Position numbers and translations under genes: made by a program
Source of the DNA: Thermoguttaceae bacterium
Lineage (GTDB): Bacteria; Planctomycetota; Planctomycetia; Pirellulales; Thermoguttaceae
Direction of reading: 5' to 3'
NCBI GenBank assembly: GCA_017939795.1
Contig: JAGBAA010000143.1
Span: forward strand, 1 to 64,000
DNA length: 64,000 nucleotides
Notes under the pieces: generated by a model
Databases searched by the model: none
The model's input: only the letters and a program-made list of their open reading frames with translations
Told to the model about the DNA's origin: nothing
Shown: positions 25,401-33,904 of the stretch, piece after piece
How positions within the stretch are numbered: position 1 is the stretch's first letter
Layout: every line of letters starts with the position of its first letter

Positions 25401-25465
25401 AGCATTGCGCAGAATGCCGCACAAAACCGAAACGGTACTGAAACAGCATGAAAGTTGAATTTCAT
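22451..25465 (-). CDS. Large secreted DUF4091-type glycoside hydrolase-like protein
   Basis: 1004 residues. Signal peptide 1-34 ('SPGFAQ'). An N-terminal region (about 40-330) looks like beta-sandwich carbohydrate-binding modules ('WIRFTGSENANCQLYELGF'). The C-terminal two thirds matches DUF4091 proteins: a beta domain before 'VPLRLHVWNFDIP', a TIM-barrel-like part with 'KAYVYWFDEPDPKDY', 'DIWCPLTPHF', 'TLIWATNYW' and the closing block 'RIEMLREGLEDYEMLYLL'. The Glu in WFDEP is a plausible catalytic acid. Activity is not characterised to my knowledge. AAGGAG site 8 bp before ATG 25465. It starts 37 bp after the GH84-like gene. Confidence 0.85.
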   Translation of the reverse strand: MKFNFHAVSVPFRFCAAFCAMLCTVFCVLSPGFAQNADAVRFDLADPAWTLSSGKGRLLKDGAEGVSGAVLEISGNGKSSSSWKLADVPVLPGRTAMLRFKVRRTSGTGGGMTGLDRANFDISVSEKWETRSLISPIPADMEKDGIHLGQWMIDGTLQFAELELLYLTPVYAANGLGADERVTLSTDGPKYSFWGSFGGSQGCFSRSFAESSSKFNTCRWNIMNGSSVTYRFDLNGLDLELPNVKEPKFYAPSLYFYVGYHLKGRLKAFASKDGNVWTEIGSVDGAKSQNIELPEEFSGTKTVWIRFTGSENANCQLYELGFRASLVPMQETPETDSDGPAVPETSIRGATRFWELIAGDEGFRDALPRIEDLPKDVPGDRIFEEELTWKDTDGNARSAKVRCRYFTADLYREDFGKRLAADSKSTALWWCPSTWKVNQKRALPTEMDPAGLQISAARNDWESCQLVLDPKQETQLESISFSPLKNADGNEIAPENLTARDVFYHFIENPTDRTGVREFYPDALPPFTFPKTLKAGQNAPIWLTVYVPEGTPAGDYVTHVTLTLKNADISEKVTVPLRLHVWNFDIPRENHSETAYGFSPGTSYRYHGVKGEENQRKLDQIYLRVLSRYRISPYHPETMDKIRYEWIVDREKPENSRCVVDFSDFDRAMEHAMNEYHFTNFVISIPGMGGGTYQSRWSPKIEGFGEETVEYQAMFASCVRQIEAHLREKGWLNKAYVYWFDEPDPKDYEFIKNGMDRIKKYAPGIQTMLTEEPSAEVVADDLLGKVDIWCPLTPHFDPKIAEKCRAKGERFWWYICCGPRAPYCTEFIDHSAVEMRTWLWQTWQNDVVGTLIWATNYWTSPTAFPKVPQDPYLDPMSYVSNHELSAGTKRFWGNGDGRFLYPPLSCAVPNKNTDAPNFEEPVASIRIEMLREGLEDYEMLYLLREKLAAAKDLPAEKRAEYEALLTVPPEITSSMTEFSKDPAPIYARRKQIAEAIEMLSASLP

Positions 25466-25502
25466 GTCCGATCTCCTTCAAGAAAAAGTCAGGTTTCGAA
25501 AA

Positions 25503-27527
25503 TCACTCCGCCTGGAGTGCCTTGGCTTTCCATACGTCCATCATTTTCAGTTCCGGCGCGAGCTTGGAATAAATGGCCTCCACGTTCCGAATATACTCCG
25601 GATCATTCTTGCGCATTTTGGCTTTTTCAGGATCGTATTCCGGAAAATCGGCTTCGACGCAGATCCTGGCGACCTCCAGCGTTTTGCGCATCGGCTCGAG
25701 GTACACGATCTCAAGACGATCCCGATTCAACGCAGAATTTTTCGCGGCGTTCGCCTGGATCTTGGCGCACAGGGCGTCCAGTTCGTCCAGAAGAGCGAGT
25801 GCTTTCCCGCGCTCCTTCACGTTGCGCAGACGCGGCGGATAGTTCACTCCCGGCTTGAAATGCCGCGTGGGCCTGACGCACATCAGTTTCAGTTCGATCA
25901 GTTTCTGGTCAAATTCCTGTGCGGTCTGCGCGAGTTCCGGTCCGTAGATCCAGCCGTAGATGGCGTTTTGGCAGCGTGCCCAGTCAAAGTTTTCCGGATT
26001 CCACGCCCAAAAACCGAACATGGAGATGAGATATTCTTCCGGGAAACCGCCTCCAATGCAGAAAAGCATCACATTATCCGTGAACTGCGGCACATTTCGG
26101 ACCGCGTCCCATTTCGGTTTGTGCCATCCGGCGGAAAGCGGGTGAAGTTCAATGTACGCAGGGAGCGGTATCGGATTTTCTTCTTCGGCTTTCACCTCTT
26201 CCCCGGCTTCCAGCTCGTATCCTAAATGCCGGAACGTCGCGGATTCCACCCGGCCGGGACGCAGTGAAACGACGATATTCGCATTATTCTGGAATCCGGC
26301 CCGCATATCGATCAGATTGTGCCACCAGGCGGGTTTCAGCTCAAGTCCGATTTTTTTGCAGAGTTCCATATCCGCCTGGCACGGAACGCGCGTGAAGTAC
26401 CATTGGATCGCGTTGAATTCCGGGATTTTACTCAGATCGTGATTTTGCGGATGGTCGATCTTCTGGTACGCTCCGATTGCCGGGGTGAATGCGAGCTGAT
26501 TCCCGGAAAGTCCGTGTTTTTTGGCGAGCTCTATGAAATTGGCGATTGCTTTTTTGGAGTCGGAGCCCGCGCCAATGTCGTCAAAGGAGAGCCAGAGTCC
26601 GTCGGCTCCTAATGCCAGAAGCTGCTCAAAAGAGCGGTTTACGTTTTCGTAGAATCGGCTTTCGTCCAGTTTGTCGAATCCGGCAATGATCCCGCCTGCG
26701 CGTTTGGTCGTGGCTGCCGCGACGCACGCGTAGACGAACATCGCGCGGCGATGCGCTTCCTCAATGACCCGGCGGACATTTTTCTCATCGATCTCTTGGC
26801 CGGGCACAAACCCCATCGGCGCCGCACGGTGCGGATAAACCGCAGTTTCCGGCTTTTTCGGATTGTCCCGCACATCAACGTAATTGATCCTTGCGCGCGC
26901 GTAGGCGTCCAGTGCTCCCGGGACCAGATTCTGCATCAAAACAAAATGCGGTCTGCCTCGCATTGGAATGGAAGGCCAGTCGGCTGCCTGAAACGCAGAG
27001 AGCGAGATCGTTTTCGTTTCAGGATCCGCCGAGAAAAGGTCGAGCAGCGCGTATGCTCCGTAAATCAGACCGTTGGCATCATTGCCGAGGATCCGGACAG
27101 AATTCTCCTCAAACTGGATCCGGAATGCATTCGCGGGAACCGTTTCGGGGAATTCACCGTCAAACGCTTCTTTCCAGCTTTGGGCATCTGCCGTTTCCGT
27201 TTCGAGAATGATCGTGAATTTCGGGGCGGATGCATCTTTTTCCTTTTCCGGAAGATTTCCCGAATTGAAACGGTTGGCGAGTGTCTGCCAGATCATTTCC
27301 TCCGCGTAGCGGGAAGTCGGCGTTTCGATCCCGGAGACCCGGATCTCGTTAATGGATGAAAATCGGAAAGTCTTCCCGGTGTCCGTCAAAAAACGGGGAA
27401 CGGGAAAAATGCCGCATTCACGGGCCGATCGTGCGGCAGCTGATTCTGCATCAGCCGAGTTTGCTGCAGAGTGCGGAATGGATAGAAACAGAATCAAGAT
27501 CAAAAGTGGAAGGATGGATCTTTTCAT
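25503..27527 (-). CDS. Secreted GH84/GH20-like beta-N-acetylhexosaminidase
   Basis: 674 residues. Signal peptide 1-25. Residues about 35-185 form the GH20/GH84 accessory N-domain ('GIFPVPRFLTDTGK', 'ILGNDANGLIYGAYALLDLF'). The catalytic barrel follows, with 'MRGRPHFVLM', 'ARINYVDVRDNP' and 'LWLSFDDIGAG'; paired Asp residues in the DD motif are the GH84 catalytic signature. GH84 enzymes remove N-acetylglucosamine by substrate-assisted catalysis. Motifs around the barrel differ from typical GH84, so substrate may differ. AAGGAG site before ATG 27527; first gene of the cluster, with its own strong promoter. Confidence 0.75.
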   Translation of the reverse strand: MKRSILPLLILILFLSIPHSAANSADAESAAARSARECGIFPVPRFLTDTGKTFRFSSINEIRVSGIETPTSRYAEEMIWQTLANRFNSGNLPEKEKDASAPKFTIILETETADAQSWKEAFDGEFPETVPANAFRIQFEENSVRILGNDANGLIYGAYALLDLFSADPETKTISLSAFQAADWPSIPMRGRPHFVLMQNLVPGALDAYARARINYVDVRDNPKKPETAVYPHRAAPMGFVPGQEIDEKNVRRVIEEAHRRAMFVYACVAAATTKRAGGIIAGFDKLDESRFYENVNRSFEQLLALGADGLWLSFDDIGAGSDSKKAIANFIELAKKHGLSGNQLAFTPAIGAYQKIDHPQNHDLSKIPEFNAIQWYFTRVPCQADMELCKKIGLELKPAWWHNLIDMRAGFQNNANIVVSLRPGRVESATFRHLGYELEAGEEVKAEEENPIPLPAYIELHPLSAGWHKPKWDAVRNVPQFTDNVMLFCIGGGFPEEYLISMFGFWAWNPENFDWARCQNAIYGWIYGPELAQTAQEFDQKLIELKLMCVRPTRHFKPGVNYPPRLRNVKERGKALALLDELDALCAKIQANAAKNSALNRDRLEIVYLEPMRKTLEVARICVEADFPEYDPEKAKMRKNDPEYIRNVEAIYSKLAPELKMMDVWKAKALQAE

Positions 27528-27587
27528 GGAATTCTCCTTGGGAGGTCTCCGATTTTAATGAAAAACAAAAATGCTGTCTGAAAATTC

Positions 27588-27615
27588 ATTTTAGCATAAA
27601 AATTTTAAAATTCAA
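27588..27615 (-). promoter_or_regulatory. Promoter of the glycosidase cluster
   Basis: Minus strand TTGAAT (27615-27610), 16-bp spacer, TAAAAT (27593-27588); the leader would be about 55 nt. Confidence 0.7.
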
Positions 27616-27715
27616 CCCTGATGGCATTAATTTTTAGATCCGTGAAAGAAATTCCCGGATCATCCTGAGAAAAGAGGACGGTCGGGTAAAAAATCCGTAA
27701 ATTTTGGGGTCCGCC

Positions 27716-27743
27716 TTGCGCATTTTCAGATTCACGGTATAAT
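27716..27743 (+). promoter_or_regulatory. Promoter of tadA
   Basis: TTGCGC (27716-27721), 16-bp spacer, TATAAT (27738-27743). It is divergent from the glycosidase promoter and excludes the most upstream ATG (27742) as a start. Confidence 0.7.
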
Positions 27744-27840
27744 GGAAGCTGAATTTGGCGTTTTTCTGCCAACTTTTCAAATTTTGTTTCCGTTTTTGTT
27801 TCCGTTTCCCGTTTCCCTTTCATTTTTTCACGGCATTGGC

Positions 27841-28329
27841 ATGAATCCGATCGAAATCAACGAAAACCTGATCCACGAACATTTCATGCGCGAGGCGATC
27901 GCTGAGGCCCGGTACGCGGAGCGTGAAGATGAAGTTCCGATCGGTGCCGTCATCGTTTACCGCGGCGAGATCATTGCCCGGGCGCACAATCAGAGAGAGC
28001 AGCTCAAGGATCCGACGGCACACGCCGAGATGATCGCCATCACGCAGGCGGCTGCGTCCATGAAGAGCTGGAGACTGGAAGAATGCACGCTTTACGTTAC
28101 GCTCGAACCATGCCCGATGTGTGCCGGTGCGATCGTGCAGGCACGTGTTCCGCGGGTCGTTTACGGTGCATCCGATCCGAAGGCCGGGGCAGTCGATACG
28201 CTTTTCCGCATTCTGAACGATTCCCGGCTGAATCATGTCTGCGAGACGCATGGCGGAGTCCTTGCGCAGGAATGTGCGGGGATGCTCAGTGCCTTTTTCC
28301 AGCAAAAGCGGAAGATGGGAAAGAAATAG
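27841..28329 (+). CDS. tadA: tRNA-specific adenosine deaminase
   Basis: 162 residues from ATG 27841. The zinc site is HAE (61-63) plus PCPMC (90-94), and the family block '[19 protein letters not shown]' precedes it. TadA converts A34 to inosine in tRNA-Arg(ACG), letting it read several Arg codons, and is usually essential. An ORF reading from 27742 is longer, but that ATG lies in the -10 box. No clear ribosome binding site precedes 27841; ATG 27883 is the next candidate but would remove a conserved N-terminal helix. The end, '[11 protein letters not shown]', is normal. Confidence 0.93.
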   Translation: MNPIEINENLIHEHFMREAIAEARYAEREDEVPIGAVIVYRGEIIARAHNQREQLKDPTAHAEMIAITQAAASMKSWRLEECTLYVTLEPCPMCAGAIVQARVPRVVYGASDPKAGAVDTLFRILNDSRLNHVCETHGGVLAQECAGMLSAFFQQKRKMGKK

Positions 28330-28519
28330 ACGGCAGAGTCCCTGCCTGTGCCGGAAGGCTCGTTTGGGATCCCGGCGGAAAATGAGACTGCGCGGAAACG
28401 TCGTTTTGCGGGACGGCAGACGTGCGGAGTTCCATAGAAAACACAATGCGGGAGAGGCGGAAAGTGCGTCGGAAATGGTTTCCGGCGTTCCGGTCCCTTA
28501 ACTCAGAGGAGAGAATTTC

Positions 28520-29173
28520 ATGGTCAAAGTCAAGTGCATCGTTTCGGATATTTGCGAGGAAAACGGCTACGTCATCTGGAATGAGGGTACCGGAGAGTGC
28601 GTCATCGTGGATCCGGGATTTTCGGCAAAACGTTTTCTGGAATTCATGGAAACGGCAAACCTGACTTCCGTTGCGGCGATCCTCTGCACGCACGGACACG
28701 CGGACCACATTGCGGGGATCGGACCGATCCGTGAGGCGTTTCCGGATGCAAAGATCGTCATTGGGAAAAAGGATGCCGTAAAGCTGACGGATTCCAAGAA
28801 AAATCTGGCGCATCATTTCGGCGTTCATCTGATCCTTCCGCCTGCGGACGTAAAGCTGACGGCCGATTCGGAAAAAATCTCTTTTGCGGGGCTGAATTTC
28901 ACCGCGTACCAGACTCCGGGCCATGCTGCCGGGCACGTCATTTACGTTCTGGAGGTCTCCGTCGATGAGAAACCGACGGCGTTCGTGGGCGATCTGATCT
29001 TCTACGGCGGCGTCGGACGCACGGATTTCCCGGACGGAAATTTTGCGCAGCTTCAGGAAAGCATCCGAAACATCGTTTACACTCTGCCGAATGAGACGGT
29101 CCTTTACTCCGGACATGGTCCCGCGACGACGGTCGGAGTGGAACGGACGACGAATCCTTTCGTTCAGGGGTAA
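28520..29173 (+). CDS. MBL-fold metallo-hydrolase (glyoxalase II-like)
   Basis: 217 residues. Metal ligands are visible: THGHADH (57-63), a His in 'TPGHAAGH' (about 137-144), the bridging Asp in 'FVGDLIF' and the last His in 'SGHGP'. This is the YcbL-like small glyoxalase II group, which hydrolyses thioesters such as S-lactoylglutathione or related metabolites; the substrate is not established. ATG 28520 has an AGGAG site 8 bp upstream. It sits 190 bp after tadA; no promoter stood out between them. Confidence 0.9.
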   Translation: MVKVKCIVSDICEENGYVIWNEGTGECVIVDPGFSAKRFLEFMETANLTSVAAILCTHGHADHIAGIGPIREAFPDAKIVIGKKDAVKLTDSKKNLAHHFGVHLILPPADVKLTADSEKISFAGLNFTAYQTPGHAAGHVIYVLEVSVDEKPTAFVGDLIFYGGVGRTDFPDGNFAQLQESIRNIVYTLPNETVLYSGHGPATTVGVERTTNPFVQG

Positions 29174-29346
29174 TCTGACAGCGGGAGGACTGAATTTTTC
29201 TCCGGTTCTGCACTCCCGGAATACCGGGTCCAGGAAAACAGGAAAACTCTGCATTCGGATCGAGCCCCGTCCCGGGACCGCCTCCGGATGCAGTGTTTTT
29301 TTTGGGAAAAAGCGCGGGATTTCCTCAAAAAAATAGAGATCCCGAC

Positions 29347-29375
29347 TTGAAAAAAGTTGAGAAATCGTGTATATT
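29347..29375 (+). promoter_or_regulatory. Promoter of the HlyD-like gene
   Basis: TTGAAA (29347-29352), 17-bp spacer, TATATT (29370-29375), about 120 bp before the ATG. The remaining part of 29174-29496 shows nothing else. Confidence 0.65.
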
Positions 29376-29496
29376 GGGGAATCGGCGCAGTATTGACGAT
29401 GGACCTCCCCCTTTGCCGCGTGAGTGCATTCCCGCCGGTTTTCCTTCCTTTTTCCAGACAAAAACCAGTTTCATTTTTGAACCGGGACACGATCAA

Positions 29497-30957
29497 ATGA
29501 ATAAAAATCTGATAGTTTTTGCCCTTTGCCTGACGGTGCTCCTCGTGGGTGCGTTCCTTGGATTTTATGGAACGTCCACGTTTTACCAGGGACGGATCAA
29601 TGACGAAAAATTCATCACCAGCCGATTCGAGGAAGTAAAGAAAGCGAAAGAGGTCAAGGCAGAGAAAAATGCGTCGGCGTACAAAGTACGTACGGCAAAA
29701 GCGCAGGAGGGGGATGCCCAGCAGTTCCGCACGCTCATCGGACGTCTGGAAGAGATCCGCCGTTCGACAGTCTCTGCGGAGGTCAGTGGAAAGATCGTCG
29801 AGATCTACGTGGAAAAAGGGTCCCGCGTCAAGGAGCATCAGGTCCGGTACGAGGATCAGGATCCGAAAGAAACGTCTTTTGAGGCTCTGCTGACGGACAA
29901 TGAAACGGTGGTCTCGGAAGGAACAGTCATGGCGCGCATCGATACGGTGTGGCTGGAGCTGGCGTGCCGGCAGACGCTCGCGAATATCGCCTCTCTTCAG
30001 GCGCAGCATCAGTACCAGGAAAGCGAATTGAAGCGTGCCCGGCAGCTGAACGAACGCGGTGCCGTCAGCCAGAGCGACCTGGAATCGATCATTTCCGAAC
30101 GCGACCATCTTCAGGCGGAGATCAACGCGAAGAAGGTCCTTCTGCTCGAGTGCCAGAAGAAACTGAAACGTTCCACGATCTACGCGCCGTTTAATGGTCA
30201 GGTCCTGGAGCGTCACGTGGACCTTGGGACGTATGTTTCGCCCGGGACGCCGATCGTGGACATCATTTCGACCGGCGAGATCGACGCACGGATCTACGTG
30301 CCGGAGAATTTCATCCACCGCATTCAGAAAGGTCAGACGATCGGGATCTACGTGGAGGCTCTGAAGAAGACGGTTTACGGAAAAGTCGTGCAGATCGTGG
30401 CGAATGCCGAGACTGCGTCGCGCACCTTTCCGGTCTACGTCCGTTTCGACGACCATGATGGGGAATTTATGGCAGGACTGAGCGTCACGGCTCGAATCGC
30501 AGTGACGGATAAATTCCGCTCCATCATCGTGCCGGGAGACTCTGTCATCGTGAAACCTGACGGGAACACCGTCTGGATCGTTCGCGACCGGACTCCGGAA
30601 GAAGAGGCCGAAGCCAAAGCAATCGCCGAAGAAGAACACAAAACGTACAAACCGGGCGAAAAAATCGTCGCTCCGATCCCGGTGCGCATCACGGCTGAGA
30701 TGTTTGACGGCGACATTTACGATCAGAGTGAAGGAAATACGGAAGAGAAAAAACGCGCCGGGTATGTTCCGAAGCTCTATGCCGTGGAGCCGGTGAATGA
30801 AAATGGACGCAAATATCTGGTCCCGAACGTCGATCTGGTCATCGAAGGCGGCGAACGTCTTTCGCCTGGAATGGTCGTTCAGGTCCAGGAAAGCCCGTAC
30901 TCGCTGAAACCGATGCCGGGACAGTACGATTCCGGACAGCAGATGGTGAAAGAGTAG
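29497..30957 (+). CDS. HlyD/AcrA-type membrane fusion protein (orphan)
   Basis: 486 residues. An N-terminal membrane anchor (about 5-28) precedes the split biotinyl-lipoyl region: 'RRSTVSAEVSGKIVEIYVEKGSRVKE' and 'LKRSTIYAPFNGQVLERHVDLGTYVSPG'. Between them is the alpha-helical hairpin (about 155-240, 'ARQLNERGAVSQSDLE'), followed by the beta-barrel domain. These proteins bridge inner-membrane pumps to outer-membrane channels. No RND/ABC permease or TolC gene follows; a strong terminator does. An acidic insertion (about 375-440) is unusual. ATG 29497 was chosen by the anchor; its ribosome binding site is weak (GGA). Confidence 0.9.
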   Translation: MNKNLIVFALCLTVLLVGAFLGFYGTSTFYQGRINDEKFITSRFEEVKKAKEVKAEKNASAYKVRTAKAQEGDAQQFRTLIGRLEEIRRSTVSAEVSGKIVEIYVEKGSRVKEHQVRYEDQDPKETSFEALLTDNETVVSEGTVMARIDTVWLELACRQTLANIASLQAQHQYQESELKRARQLNERGAVSQSDLESIISERDHLQAEINAKKVLLLECQKKLKRSTIYAPFNGQVLERHVDLGTYVSPGTPIVDIISTGEIDARIYVPENFIHRIQKGQTIGIYVEALKKTVYGKVVQIVANAETASRTFPVYVRFDDHDGEFMAGLSVTARIAVTDKFRSIIVPGDSVIVKPDGNTVWIVRDRTPEEEAEAKAIAEEEHKTYKPGEKIVAPIPVRITAEMFDGDIYDQSEGNTEEKKRAGYVPKLYAVEPVNENGRKYLVPNVDLVIEGGERLSPGMVVQVQESPYSLKPMPGQYDSGQQMVKE

Positions 30958-30993
30958 GTTTCGGCGTTTCGGGAAAGACTTTTGGAGAGGAAG

Positions 30994-31017
30994 CCGACTT
31001 TCACGAGTCGGTTTTTT
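30994..31017 (+). terminator. Terminator after the HlyD-like gene
   Basis: CCGACT/AGTCGG stem, 6-nt loop, TTTTTT. Confidence 0.85.
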
Positions 31018-31137
31018 CATGAAGCGGACGGAAATTCGGAGGGCAGACCCTGGCGAGAGGGAAACCGCGTCGGCGGGATGTTTGGACGGAGCGTGCTGAA
31101 AAAAGAATGCCCGAGACGGCAAAAAAGGAAGAGGAAA

Positions 31138-32538
31138 ATGAGGGAACGGTTCCTGGAACAGATTCTGGAAAAATGGGAGGGATGGATCTCGCGCAAAGAT
31201 CTGGACGCTCTCAGTACCGATGCGCTTCGGGAGGTTTCCGAGCAGCTGAAGGAGCAGGATCCCGATTTTCTTAGGCGTCTTTTCCAGAAATTCCAGGACG
31301 GAGTCGGGAAAAAAACGCACAGTCCAGATTCAGGGGAGCTTCAGCCTCCGTCGAGAAACTGCCTGAAACTGGATACTTCACGGATTTTTGGGCGGTCGGA
31401 ACTGGCGAAGAAATGGATCCAGACCGGAAAAACCGCCGTCGTCATTCTGGCAGGCGGGATGGGGTCGCGGCTTGGATGTCCGGCTCCCAAAGGGACGTTT
31501 CCGATCATGCCGGTGAGCGGGAAGACGCTCTTTCAGGTCCATTTTGAGAAGATCTCGGCATTGGGAAGACACTACGGGGTCCAGATCCCGGTCTACATCA
31601 TGACGAATCGGGCATCGCATCAGCCGACGATCGATTTTTTCCGCGGACAGAACTGGTTTGGAGTGCCGGAATCGGACATTTTCTTCTTTTCACAGGCGGA
31701 AATGCCTTTTCTCGATCCGAAAAACGGTGCATTCTTCTGGAATTCTGAGGGACGGATCTGCCATGGGCCTGACGGACACGGCGGACTGATCCAGGCATTG
31801 GTGAAGAGCGGGGCGGCGGAAGACATGCGGCGGCGCGGGATCGAGACGCTCAATACGTTTCACGTCGACAATCCGCTGGTCCCTGTCCTTAACGAGCAGT
31901 TCCTTGAGGCGCATCTTGTCCGAAAAAGTGAAATGAGTTCCATCGTCGTGGAAAAAAAAGATGGAAAGGAACTGCTCGGAAATCTGGCGGAGCGCCCCGG
32001 AGCACGCAAAACGCTGGAGGTCGTGGAGTATCTCGATTTTCCGGAGGAGACCGCCATGCAGACCGGCCCGGACGGAAAGCTGAAATTCTGGGCCGGGAGC
32101 ATTGGGATCCACCTGATCCAGCTTTCATTCCTGGAACGGATGGCCTCGGAGATGGAATCGTCCGAAGATTTTCTGCCGTTCCATCTTCCGCTGAAAAAAA
32201 CAGCCGCGCGCGATGGAAACGTCTGGGGGATCAAGCCGGAACGATTCATTTTTGACGTCCTGCCGTTTGCGGACGCTTCGCTTTTCGTTTGCGTACCGGA
32301 CCGAAACGACGTGTTCGCCACACTGAAAGACGATCCGGTCCCGGTCCGCGAGCATCTTTCGCGTCTTTACGCATCCTGGCTGCGTCAGACCGGAGCCGTT
32401 TTTCCCGAAAATGCCCGGGTCGAGATCGCGCCGGAACTGGCACTCGATCCATTCGGGCTGAAGGAGCGGATCCAGGCCGGAATACGCTGGGAGTTTGAGA
32501 ACATTTACCTTGACGCGAAAGGAGCGTACGCAAAATGA
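31138..32538 (+). CDS. UDP-sugar pyrophosphorylase (UDPGP type, eukaryotic-like)
   Basis: 466 residues. The nucleotide-binding signature is 'LAGGMGSRLGCPAPKG' (104-119), and the active-site region continues with 'GPDGHGGL' and 'TFHVDNPLVPV'. This is the UDPGP superfamily that includes UDP-GlcNAc pyrophosphorylase (AGX1/UAP) and is distinct from bacterial GalU/GlmU. It makes a UDP-sugar from UTP and a sugar 1-phosphate. I favour UDP-N-acetylhexosamine or UDP-glucose as product without being able to decide. Start ATG 31138 has an AAGGAAGAGG site; the longer ORF crosses a terminator. The GT4 gene overlaps its stop (ATGA). Confidence 0.88.
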   Translation: MRERFLEQILEKWEGWISRKDLDALSTDALREVSEQLKEQDPDFLRRLFQKFQDGVGKKTHSPDSGELQPPSRNCLKLDTSRIFGRSELAKKWIQTGKTAVVILAGGMGSRLGCPAPKGTFPIMPVSGKTLFQVHFEKISALGRHYGVQIPVYIMTNRASHQPTIDFFRGQNWFGVPESDIFFFSQAEMPFLDPKNGAFFWNSEGRICHGPDGHGGLIQALVKSGAAEDMRRRGIETLNTFHVDNPLVPVLNEQFLEAHLVRKSEMSSIVVEKKDGKELLGNLAERPGARKTLEVVEYLDFPEETAMQTGPDGKLKFWAGSIGIHLIQLSFLERMASEMESSEDFLPFHLPLKKTAARDGNVWGIKPERFIFDVLPFADASLFVCVPDRNDVFATLKDDPVPVREHLSRLYASWLRQTGAVFPENARVEIAPELALDPFGLKERIQAGIRWEFENIYLDAKGAYAK

Positions 32539-33686
32539 AAGACGCACCCGTGACGGTCTGCCAACTGCTTCATACGCTGAATGTCGGCGGAGCAGAGATC
32601 CTCGCTTCCCGCCTCGTTTCGCGGCTTTCCGGGGAAAAATGGCGTTTCGTTTTCTTCTGTCTCGATGCGGAAGGAGTCCGTGCACAGGAAATGCGCGATG
32701 CGGGATTTCAGGTCGAAGTTCTGGGGAGACGTCCCGGTTTCGACACGCAGTGCATGCGGGATCTGGCGAAACTCTGGCGGAAACACGGCGTTCAGCTCGT
32801 TCATGCGCACCAGTATACGCCGTACTTTTACGCCATGGGCGCACGCGGATTCTTCCGAAAAACGCCGCCGATCCTCTTTACCGAGCATGGCCGGTTTTTC
32901 CCCGATCTGCCGAACTGGAAACACAAAATTTTCAATCGGATCCTCTCTGGTTCCCGCGACGGGATCTCTGCGGTGAGCCGGTCCGTGGGGGATGCGCTCG
33001 TCAAAAATGAAGGCATTCCGGCCTCTCGGATCGAAGTCGTCCTGAACGGGATCGATGAACGCCGATTTGCGGAAAAACGGCTCGCCGATGCAGAAAAAAC
33101 GGCACTGCGCGCGTCTCTGGGACTCACGAATGAGCGCGTGATCCTCTTCACCGCCCGGCTCGATCCCATCAAAGACCATCCCGCAGCGATCCACGCCATG
33201 AAGATCCTGCTTGAAATGCCGGCGGGACAAAGCGCACAAAAACCAGTCCTTCTTCTGGCCGGAGGCGGACCGGAGCGGAGCAATCTGGAGCAATGCATTT
33301 CGGAAAATGGGCTGGAAAAGCACGTTCGGCTTCTCGGAGAGCGGTCGGATGTTGCGGAGCTTCTGCAGATTGCGGAGATTTTCCTCCTCACTAGCAAAAG
33401 TGAAGGCATTCCGCTCACGATTTTGGAGGCTTTTGCGTCCGGAGTGCCCGTCGCGGCGACGAATGTCGGCGGGATCCCGGAAGTCATTGAATCTGGAAAA
33501 AACGGGCTTTTGGCTCCGTCGGGAGATTCCGGAAAGATCGCGGAACATCTGAACCGGCTTTTGACGGAACCGGAATTCGCGTCTTCCATTTCGCAAAATG
33601 CGCAGGAACGTTTTTTCAGAGAGTTTACCGAAACGAAAATGGTCGGCGAATACGAAAAAATTTTCCTGCGGCTTCTCGGAAAATAG
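32535..33686 (+). CDS. Glycosyltransferase family 4
   Basis: 383 residues, GT-B fold. The N-domain has 'LLHTLNVGGAEILASRLV' (11-28), and the C-domain has 'LLLAGGGPERSNLE' and the donor-binding 'SEGIPLTILEAFASGVPV'. The start ATG overlaps the pyrophosphorylase stop by 4 bases (ATGA), which indicates translational coupling and suggests it uses the nucleotide sugar made by that enzyme. Acts at the cytoplasmic face on a lipid or glycan acceptor; acceptor unknown. A terminator follows. Confidence 0.92.
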   Translation: MKDAPVTVCQLLHTLNVGGAEILASRLVSRLSGEKWRFVFFCLDAEGVRAQEMRDAGFQVEVLGRRPGFDTQCMRDLAKLWRKHGVQLVHAHQYTPYFYAMGARGFFRKTPPILFTEHGRFFPDLPNWKHKIFNRILSGSRDGISAVSRSVGDALVKNEGIPASRIEVVLNGIDERRFAEKRLADAEKTALRASLGLTNERVILFTARLDPIKDHPAAIHAMKILLEMPAGQSAQKPVLLLAGGGPERSNLEQCISENGLEKHVRLLGERSDVAELLQIAEIFLLTSKSEGIPLTILEAFASGVPVAATNVGGIPEVIESGKNGLLAPSGDSGKIAEHLNRLLTEPEFASSISQNAQERFFREFTETKMVGEYEKIFLRLLGK

Positions 33687-33728
33687 TGCGTCCTGTGCCG
33701 TTTTTCTCCGTACTTCAGCGCGAAAAAA

Positions 33729-33782
33729 AGACGAAGAACGTGCTCGGAACGTATCCGGCGGCGGTCTTCGTCTCTTTTTTGT
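33729..33782 (+). terminator. Terminator after the GT4 gene
   Basis: AGACGAAGA (33729-33737) pairs with TCTTCGTCT (33765-33773) around a long loop, then TTTTTT. Downstream (33808-33857) is a direct repeat of TGCGGCGGGGAACTCTT. Confidence 0.6.
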
Positions 33783-33904
33783 GTGCGTCTGAGCGCGGTC
33801 GGGAATTTCTGCGGCGGGGAACTCTTTGGCGGAGATCCTGCGGCGGGGAACTCTTCAGCAGAAAATCTCTTTATGGGGATTCTCCCGGCCTGTTTGTGCT
33901 GGAC

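Noticed and set aside
29164-31320. 718-codon ORF opposite the HlyD-like gene
   Set aside because: Low-complexity Arg/His/Phe sequence that crosses a terminator; shadow frame.
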